Assembly: GCF_000471905.2 (NCBI RefSeq)
Contig: NW_006495648.1
Span: forward strand, 753,214 to 817,213
Direction of reading: 5' to 3'
Length of the DNA: 64,000 bases
From: Amborella trichopoda
Lineage: Eukaryota > Streptophyta > Magnoliopsida > Amborellales > Amborellaceae
Of this stretch, positions 56,533 through 64,000 are shown piece after piece. The notes beneath the pieces were generated by a model. The model was given only the letters and a program-made list of their open reading frames with translations. It was not told where the DNA came from and searched no databases. A program made the position numbers and the translations under genes. Numbering within the stretch: the first letter of the stretch is position 1; the number at the start of each line of letters is the position of its first letter.

Positions 56533-56785
56533 TTGTTGATTTGGCTTTTGGTGTTTGATAATATATAGGTTGGGTTCCTTTTATCTGCTTACCAGATGAT
56601 CTGATCAAATATATCAGGCATGTATTGCTTCATATTAACTTGAACTAGGATTTTCATTTGGTTTGGCTTATGGTATTTGACAATATATGGGCTGAGTTCT
56701 GTTTATTTTTTTACCAGACAATCAGATCAAATATATCAGGCATGTACTGCTTCATATTAACTTGAACTGAGATTTTCGTTTGGTT
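56533..56785. repeat. Tandem duplication of about 125 bp
   Basis: Two copies share 'ttggtttggctt.tggt.tttga.aatatat', 'accaga..atc.gatcaaatatatcaggcatgta.tgcttcatattaacttgaact' and the DNA after it. Several substitutions separate the copies. Confidence 0.85.
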
Positions 56786-57170
56786 TAGGTCGATCTACTT
56801 TGTATTAAATATTTTTCAATACAAATTGGTTCTTAAAGCCTTCAAGATGGACAAGTAATTACTTGCATGCTTTCTCTTCTGTTCTATGCTGAATATTTTT
56901 ATTATGTGTTTATTATATGTATCATGTGACATATTTTTATATTTTCATATTATCTAATTGTATAATAATATGTATTTGTAATTAAAATAGTTTTAATTAT
57001 GGGAAAATATCCATATAGACCCTATTCTTTTGTTTCATTTCTTCCTAAACCCAAAGTTTTAAAACTTATCTTCTAACCTCATATAACTTTATCTATTTGT
57101 ACTTCAACATTTTAACCCAAATAAATTTACAAAGACATCTTTTCTAAACGACTCTCTCCTCACGTGTTTC

Positions 57171-57720
57171 ACTTTCTCTCTCCATGTGAATCTCCCAAAC
57201 CCCTCTCTCTACTTACCCAAACCCCCCTCTCTACTTTCCCAAACCCCCCCTCTCTCTCTCTCTCTCTCTCTTCTTTTCTCTATCCTCTCTCTTCCGTGCT
57301 TCCCAAGTCCTCTCTCTCTCTCTTTTTGTTTTGCCCATCATTTCTTTCTCTTCCCATGTTCCCCAAATCTCTCTTTCTCTCTCTCTTGTGATTCTCTAAA
57401 TCCATTTCCCTCCTGTGATTCTCTAAATCCATCTCTATCCGTTTTTCTACATCCTCTCTCTTCTGTGCTTCCCCAAGTCCTCCTCTCTCTCTCTCTCTTT
57501 GTTTTTCCCATTATTCTTTCTCTCCCCATCTTCCCCAAATCTCTCTCTCTCTTTCTCTCTTGTGATTCTCTAAATCCATTTCCCTCATGTGATTCTCTAA
57601 ATCCATCTCTCTCTGGCCCCGTGCTTCCCCGAATCTCACTCTCCTATGTTCCCCAAATCTGTCGCTCTCTATTTTTTACCATCCTCTCTCTCTCTAAATC
57701 ACAGTCTCTCGCTCACCCCA
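57171..57720. repeat. TCTC-rich arm of the Mutator-like element
   Basis: CT-rich DNA with a repeated unit 'cctc.tgtgattctctaaatccatctc' (four related copies at about 57385-57620) and 'ttccccaaatctctctctct'. The predicted proteins here are artefacts of the repeat. Confidence 0.85.
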
Positions 57721-57799
57721 ATTCATAACAACTAAAGCTTTTATTTGCCCATTGTTATGTTCATTCATAAGCATGCTTAACTTTGACTCTGTGTGATTA

Positions 57800-58170
57800 G
57801 GTCCATTAATGTTTTCCCCTTTCCAAATTCTCTCTTGTGTGATCAAGTCCATTGATGATTTTCCCTTTCCAAATTCTCTCTTGCCTATTGATAAGTTGGA
57901 ATAAATCCATCTCAGGAAACTCAATCCATTTTGATAAAATGATTATTCCAATGATACAATGTTCTAGGAAATTTGAAGAGCAAATAGAAGAACATAGTAA
58001 AACCAATGTCGTGAATCGGCCACCAATAAGCCCAATTAGAACAGTCACAAAGAGCATGAGATGCTCAAGATCTTTCTTTTGATCCAACATCAGCATTGGG
58101 AAATTCAATGGAATCCAAACTTCATCTTCTTGGTCAAGTTCTTCTATTTCTTACGGTTCTTTATAATCAG
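57800..58170 (-). pseudogene. Possible captured host-gene fragment in the Mutator-like element
   Basis: On the - strand one frame reads an acidic run 'EIEELDQEDEVWIPLNFPML' (about 58153-58094), then a hydrophobic, probably membrane-spanning stretch 'LMLFVTVLIGLIGGRF' near 58045-58000 and a second hydrophobic stretch before 57900. One stop lies upstream at the 'EP*EIEEL' position. The mix of acidic linker and membrane segments looks like real protein rather than chance, but I do not recognise the family. Near-identical segments at 57785-57835 and 57836-57885 show a local duplication. Confidence 0.4.
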
Positions 58171-58389
58171 ACGAGGAAGCAACACCATCAAGAGCCCCAT
58201 TCTATCTCTAGCAAAATAACGGTAAAAAATAGCCAAAAAAATGACAAAAATGGGAAAAAACCAGGCAATGGAGTATGAATATTTGCTTCCTATCATGACA
58301 GAAAAGCTCGAAGCCGACGCTTTCAAGGCAGCGCTTAATGGATTAAAGCTTTTAACCAACCCATCGAAAAGAGAGTGAGGGACGAGAAG

Positions 58390-58610
58390 TGGATTTAAGC
58401 TTGTTTCCCTCTCTATCTGTTGTTCTCTTTTTCTCTCTGTATTATTACTGTGTATTTGAGAGGAGAGAGAGTGAGGAGAGAGAGATGGGAAATGTGAAGA
58501 GAAAGGAGAGAGAGTGAGGGATTAGAGATGGGAAAAACAAAGAGAGAGAAGGGGTGCATGGAGAGAGGAAGAGAGACAAGTTTGGGAGGATGGATTTTAG
58601 AAAAGGCATG
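58390..58610. repeat. GA-rich arm of the Mutator-like element
   Basis: (GA)n-based DNA that mirrors the CT-rich DNA of the left arm in inverted orientation. Confidence 0.8.
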
Positions 58611-59071
58611 TCTATTTAAATTTGCTTGGCTTAAAAAAATAAGTTTAAAGTAACTCAGAGGATTAGAAGGAATAAAATCTATAATTTTTATGCCCTAAGA
58701 TATCTTTTAAAACTATGGGTCTATTGTGAAATGAAACTTAAAAATAGGGGGTATGGAGATATTTTCCCTTTAATTATCTGTAAGGACCCAGACTTTTCCG
58801 GCGTAATTGTAGTGCGTCAACGAGTCGACGGCACAAGTAGACGGACGCGCATCAAGAGTACGAATGGTCGACGTGCGCCGGGAGCGTGAATGAGTGTGCA
58901 GCGTGGATGGATATGCAGCTGCTGAGCGCAGATTGCTTGTGCACTGGCGAGCGCGAGTGAATGGACACGCGTTGAGAACGAGGGCAAATGAGTTTGCTGC
59001 TTAGAGCACGGATGGTTGTGGTGCAGTTGGGCCCGAGTGGTGGTCCAGGGGTATTTAATTTCTCTCTCATG

Positions 59072-59312
59072 CTTGCTTCTCTCTCTCTCCATGTATATGT
59101 GCCATTTGTCAATTGCATACTTTCATCCCATGATGATGTCACTCTTGCTTGCTTCTCTCTCTCTCTCCATACATATGTGCCATTTATCAATTGCATGCTT
59201 CCATCCCATGATGATGTCTCTCATGCTTGCTTCTCTCTCTCTCTCCATGCATATGTGTCATTTGTCAATTGCATGCTTCCATCCCATGATGAAGTCTCTC
59301 ATGCTTGCCATT
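59072..59312 (+). repeat. Three tandem copies of a unit of about 82 bp
   Basis: Each copy contains 'cttgcttctctctctctcca', 'atatgtg.catttgtcaattgcat' and 'ttccatcccatgatgatgtc'. The open frames at 58988-59474 simply translate this array. Confidence 0.92.
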
Positions 59313-60354
59313 CTCTCTCCTCATGCCTACCCTCTTGGATACCATGTGGCATTTGCATGTAGCCACCAACTTTGCTTATATATATCCCCTTCTCACCCAT
59401 CACATTGGCTTTTCCTCTCTCTCCTCACTGCCCTCTCTCACCCATGCTCTCCCTCTCTTGCTTTGAGATTTTGAGACCCCTCCCAGCCTTCGTCTATTGA
59501 GCTTGAACCCATCCTTGTGGAACTTGGTCTTTGAGGTGAAACTTGTGGAGAGCTTTGGAGTTTCATTGGGTGCCTGTAAGTGGATCTGGTTTCCATGTTT
59601 TCATGCTTTTGATTGATGTATGTTTCCTTAGCTGATTAAAGTATGAAATTCAAGTGTGAATATGGGTGTGATTATGCGTGCTGGTGCATATTTCTGAAAT
59701 CCTGCTAGAGTGTGCTCTGTTTCTCAAAACTGTGACTCTTGTTTGAGAAATCGTTTGAGTATATTAAATCTCTCTTTAGATTTTGAAATTTTGTGAAAAA
59801 GTAGAAAATTGGATCTATTTTGTCATGGAAAAGACCATTTGCTAATATCTTATTTGGTTTGAAAATTAACCATTTTCTAGAGCATGCCAGATATGTGAAA
59901 TGAAATTCCAGGGATTTAACATGGTTTTGTGTGGAGCTTTTCAATGACCAAAACATATCAGAATGAGGTCAAACTACTTCAAAATGATAGATAAATGAAT
60001 CTATTTTGAAAATGGCTTCGTGGTTTGAAGTAGTTTGACCTCAAACAATTTGGCATGCTTTAAACCAAACATTGGGGTTACCTCTTTTACAAAAGTTGTA
60101 TTTTCGTGAGCCTAAATTGTTATAAAAGTGGTCTCAGGTCCAAATGATTTTTGAATATCATGATATGCCTTTAAAGGTGGATTGTGTTCACAGTAAAAAA
60201 ACCAGGAAAATGACATGGTGATGTCTTTTAAGCTAATGAACCTGATGATATGATTACATACATAACATGCTTACATAACATGCTTTGGACATGTTGATGT
60301 TTCTTGTGGACATGTTTCTGTTATGATATGTGAGCATGTTAACCTGTTGCTAAT

Positions 60355-61060
60355 GAGAAATGTATGCGCTATAATGAATGCATGCTCTGTTATGAAGTGA
60401 ATACCTGCACTGTTATGATATGAATGCATGATAATGAGATATGCTCAGTTTGTTATGATATGAATGCATAATAATGAGTAATGCTTAGTTTGTATGATAT
60501 GAATATATGATAATGAGATATGCCTAGTTATGATGTGAATTCATAGAAAAGACATGCTCAATTGTGATGTGAATGCATGATAATGAGATATGCTATGTTA
60601 TGATATGAATGCATGTAAAAATACAAGCTCAATTATAATATGAATGCATGATAATGAGATCTGCTATGTTATGATATGAATGCATGTAGTAAGACATGTT
60701 CTGTTATGTTGTGCTATGCACATACTCTGATATGATAAGAAACATGCTCTGTTACGATATGTGCGTAAGGTACTACGCAACGGGCTATACCGTTGGTAGT
60801 GTAATGAAATAATATGTGTGTAAGCAGTACACAATGGGTTATACCGTTGGTAGTGTAATGAAATGATATCTGTGTAAGGCAGTACACAACGGGTTATATC
60901 GTTAGTACTGTAATGAAATGATGTGTGTATGGTTATAATTAGACATGCTGCTGATGTGATATATGTGCATGGTGGTAATAAGACATGCTTACGATATGAT
61001 ATGTGTGCATGGTAACATGCTATTGATGAGATAGGTGTGTATGGCAATATGCTACTAGTG
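60355..61060 (+). repeat. Degenerate tandem repeats (gaatgcatgataatgagatatgc; acgggttataccgttg)
   Basis: At 60355-60720 a unit with 'atgatatgaatgcatgataatgagatatgct' recurs about every 35-60 bp. At 60755-60930 a unit of about 60 bp with 'gtac(a/t)cgcaacggg(t/c)tataccgttggtagtgtaatgaaat' occurs three times. At 60940-61040 'agacatgct..tgatatgatatgtgtgcatgg' recurs. Confidence 0.8.
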
Positions 61061-61061
61061 T

Positions 61062-61372
61062 TACTTTGTGATTTCTAGGCATGCTTTGAGCGTATTACAT
61101 GGTCTAACTTTGTGATTCCTTGGCATGCTTAGAGCATATTGCATGACCATAATTGACACCAGTGAGGTGCATGCTTTGAGTATATTGTATGTCCTGACTT
61201 TGTGATTTCTTAGCATGCTTTAAGCATATTACACGACCATGATTGACTCCAGTGAGGTTTGTTCTTTGAGAGTATTGCACGGCCTGACTTTGTGATTTCT
61301 TTGGCATGCTTTGAGCATATTGCATGGTCTGAATTTGTGATTTCTTTGACGTTCTTTGAGCGTATTGCATTA
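61062..61372 (+). repeat. Tandem repeats around 'ctttgtgatttcttggcatgctttgagcatattgcat'
   Basis: A unit of about 60 bp recurs five times, and a higher-order unit adds 'gaccatgattgactccagtgaggt' in two positions. The copies are diverged. Confidence 0.85.
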
Positions 61373-62280
61373 TCACACCCCAAGTTTACTAATATTCATG
61401 AGGTGCGACAATCTATTCTTATACTATATATATATAGAACAATACTTGGATTTTTTTTTTCATTAATTAAAATTTTGTACAAAGTTTGCTCATAACAAAT
61501 ATTAACAGGATAGTCCATATAGAAGTTTCCCAACTGTACAGAGTACATTTTCAACTTATGTCAACATGAAGATTCTACAATTCTGATAGAACAAAAGTTA
61601 AAGCAATATTTGATCCTGATTATCATATTTCCCAAGCTACTCCTACTGCTTGATAATGCTGCCGTTACTCTAAAAAGGATTCATAATAGTTTGATGAGCT
61701 TGACTACTCAGTAAGTCATCATCATGGTCCTAAAAAATAATCATGGTTGGAAGATATAAACACTTTCAAAAGGGAGGTCTATTAAAAATAATGAGAGCAA
61801 AAGCATTTATGGATAACAATTTCACTTTCATAAATATACAGTTAAACATAACCCAGATGATTGCAATGCATATAAACATTTTAACATCAATGCATCATTC
61901 AAAAGATTTCACAAAATTTCCTACTAGCGTCCTAAGTAGGTCACCTATATACCCCACCAGCGTCCTGGATGGGTCTAAATAATCCCTGCAGGTCCAATTA
62001 TACCTCACCGGCATACCAGATGAGTCCAAATAAACCCTACTGGCATAACCGAATATGTCCAAACAATCCCTGCAGGTCCAATTATACCTCACCGGCGTAC
62101 TGGATGAGTCAAAATAATCTCTACCGGCATAACTGGATAGGTTCAAACAATTCCTGTAGGTCTAATCATACGTCACCGGCTTACCGAATGAGTCCGAATA
62201 CCCCACCAGTATTCTAGATGGGTCCAATTATACTTAAATTATCTCTGTAACTCTTTAAACACTAGAAAGAATCAATATCA
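61371..62280. mobile_element. Gypsy LTR-like remnant, related to intron 4
   Basis: Starts TATCACACCCCAAGTTTA and shares an ordered set of motifs with 24086-24800. It then carries a tandem block (61975-62230) that is far longer than in the intron copy. No coding domain is seen. Confidence 0.5.
61975..62230. repeat. About three tandem copies of an 84-bp unit
   Basis: 'ccctgcaggtccaattatacctcaccgg' starts at about 61984 and 62068, and in diverged form at about 62152. Within each unit 'accgg(c)at...ga(t/g)ga(g)tcc(a)aataa' recurs, so the 84-bp unit is itself built of two related halves. Confidence 0.9.
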
Positions 62281-63940
62281 TCTATTTGAAATATCATTGA
62301 AATCCTTATCATAAATTCACTTGAGCCAATTAATAATAATCACTTTTATTAAAATATCTATAAGTAGATAGTCAAACATTTTGGGCAATAATTTCAGAAA
62401 GGTAGCAGTTCGGAAAACCTTCTTGAAATGTAGCATGATAAACCATCTATTATTAATAGTAGAATTCTTATGGAAATCCATAAGTAATTACAGAATTAGC
62501 AACTGTCTAATATCCTTAACAGATATATCACAAATCGTGTTACATAAATACATAAAATTTAAAGCATATAATTCCAAAATTTTAATCAACTGTTTTTCAT
62601 GAAAAGCAAGGCCACTTGCACATAATACTTACATTTTCAAAATTCACAATGATAGATAGAAATACGGAAACAACAATTTTTAAATAACTATTTTACAAGA
62701 AATTGTAATCGCTTACACAAAAACTTATAAAATAAAGATGATGGACGGAAATAACACAATTGTATTAAAAGCAAATTTTTTTTCAGGAAAATGAGAGCAC
62801 TTACTTTTATATGTCATGAGATGGCTATGCTGTAACCACTGCCAGAGCAAGATTGGGATTACTAACTTTTAGCTACAGGTATGGGAAAAATAGATCAATG
62901 TGTTAATATGGAAAAAAAGGAGTATATAAAAACATATTCATATGAGTGATAGAAATATTATATGCTTCTGCGAGAGAGAAACAAAAATATCATTGTTTCT
63001 ATAAAAATATTATTAGTACTATTTTTATGGGAATATTATAGTTATGAATATATCAAAAATATATAGTATGATACATAAGGAAAAGTTAAAATTATATGGT
63101 ATAGTCTAAATTTGCCTTATTAATGTGGAAGATTGCAATATTATCTATTATATTATCCAAACTGTTTATAATAAATTATAATATATGGATGCCATATATT
63201 ATTATTAAAAATTTTATATACTATCTTTAATAAAATTATTAGAATTTCGGAGAATAAGGATATATAATATTGATAGGGGAGCGGAAGAGAGAGGAGAGAG
63301 AATAACATTCGTTTTTTTTAAATATGTATAACTAATTATTTTATGTGAAAGGGGAAGATAGAGAGAGAATGAGAAACTAATAAATATACTTATTAAAATG
63401 AAAAGAATAATAATATTATTACTGTCATACTAATATGATGAGGTGATAATTGATGATGAGAGAATAATGATACTATTATCATAATATTAATATTATGAGA
63501 TGATGATACTAATATCATCATAGAGAGAATAGCAATGAAAATGAATAAGAGAGAGAGAGGACTCACGTGGAGAGAGAAATAACAAATTTTTTTTATGAGC
63601 TTGATGATTAGCTCATGAGGGGTTAAAAAAAGGCTAAGTACTTCTCCTTCTCCTTATGAAGGTTAAGTACTTCTCCTTATGACATATGTCCAAGTATGTG
63701 TCATATCTTTTGCTTGGTTGTCACTTGCATATGTGACACATCATCCTTCTAAAGGCACTTCACCACCATAGAATGACACTTCATTAATATGACAACTTAA
63801 TATTCCTTAATTTTTATTAAGCTTATTTATTATTTTAATGATTTTAAATTATTAGGTTATACACGAAAGGAAAGTTTTGGTAGTCCCATGGAGCCTTAAT
63901 ATTGTAATGGAGTATCACTATAGGTGTTTCATATTATTTA
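62281..63940. other. AT-rich DNA, no gene
   Basis: Low-G+C sequence, extremely so at 62950-63500, with GA-rich islands (63280-63370, 63520-63570). A duplicated 'gtaagtacttctccttctccttatga'-like unit lies at about 63633-63682. No gene or element is recognised. Confidence 0.6.
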
Positions 63941-63945
63941 CCTTC

Positions 63946-63995
<50 letters not shown>
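63941..63995. repeat. (ATT)n microsatellite
   Basis: A run of ATT triplets at the very end of the window. Confidence 0.97.
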
Positions 63996-63996
<1 letters not shown>

Positions 63997-64000
63997 GTAT

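Larger units (their letters stand above)
57001..58768. mobile_element. Mutator-like element with long TIRs and possible captured gene (1,768 bp)
   Basis: The left end is GGGAAAATATCCATATAGAC and the inverted right end GGGAAAATATCTCCATACCC. The two arms stay recognisably paired for about 170 bp (57001-57170 against 58590-58768) and then run into CT-rich (left) or GA-rich (right) DNA. A perfect 9-bp duplication, tttaattat, is at 56992-57000 and 58769-58777. No transposase is seen. The interior (57720-58380) is normal-complexity DNA that looks coding on the - strand, so this could be a Pack-MULE. Confidence 0.88.
58781..61370 (+). mobile_element. Gypsy-like LTR-derived DNA, tandem-repeat rich
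   Basis: Starts TGTAAGGACCCAGACTTTTC, a common start of plant Gypsy LTRs, four bases after the target duplication of the Mutator-like element. It has a TATA-like box (gcttatatatatcccc, about 59373-59388) and then a leader-like region. It includes three blocks of tandem repeats listed separately. No pol was found and the right edge is uncertain, so this may be one very long LTR or several pieces. Confidence 0.5.

Noticed and set aside
57186..57728. 180-codon Ser/Pro/Leu-rich frame
   Set aside because: Low-complexity CT-rich DNA in the arm of the Mutator-like element.
58988..59474. Overlapping frames of 124 and 152 codons
   Set aside because: They translate the three-copy tandem repeat of about 82 bp; the repeating peptide reflects the DNA array.
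61104..61376. Repetitive 90-codon frame on the - strand
   Set aside because: Translation of the roughly 60-bp tandem repeat, not a repeat protein.
1..64000. tRNA or rRNA genes
   Set aside because: No cloverleaf-forming box A/box B sequence or rRNA-like segment was noticed by eye. A covariance-model scan was not possible.

Overview
This window is nuclear DNA from a flowering plant with a large, transposon-rich genome. The evidence is one spliced plant gene with very long introns, plant-type Copia and Gypsy LTR elements, plant L1 and RTE LINEs, and Mutator- and hAT-type DNA elements. The introns and mixed repeat content would fit a magnoliid or early-branching eudicot, but the species cannot be fixed from the sequence.

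Only one host gene can be supported: an ARMC6-like armadillo-repeat protein on the + strand. It is split into eight exons between 4549 and 30615, which join in frame to 1,458 nt (485 codons plus stop). The coding span is 26 kb, so about 94% of it is intron. Introns 2, 3, 4 and 7 (5.3, 11.4, 3.9 and 2.8 kb) are full of retroelement and DNA-transposon debris. Intron 7 needs a GC-AG splice, and the end of exon 2 has been tandemly copied into intron 2.

Layout. 1-4337: intergenic, with Mutator-type MITEs at 1537-1919 and 2231-2535 and a hAT-type element at 3139-4329 that holds an assembly gap and ends about 220 bp before the start codon. 4338-30615: the ARMC6-like gene, with a MITE at 10300-10525, three antisense RTE-LINE fragments, a hAT-type element at 17622-18751, LTR debris and a pair of LTR-like direct repeats in the introns. 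31403-38523: a Mutator-type MITE split by a 6.5-kb L1 LINE with a 13-bp target-site duplication. 38.9-44.7 kb: a decayed Copia element on the - strand. 46328-52109: a decayed Copia element on the + strand that carries another MITE (47362-47853). 52-58.8 kb: low-complexity and AT-rich DNA, a second copy of that MITE (55250-55739) and a Mutator-like element (57001-58768) with long inverted ends and a possible captured gene fragment. 58.8-64 kb: LTR-derived DNA rich in tandem repeats, then AT-rich DNA ending in an ATT microsatellite.

The genes do not form a pathway. The interest lies in how one conserved gene stays intact among nested insertions, and in the number of non-autonomous DNA elements whose ends and target-site duplications can be read to the base. 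No novel defence, CRISPR or biosynthetic system was seen.
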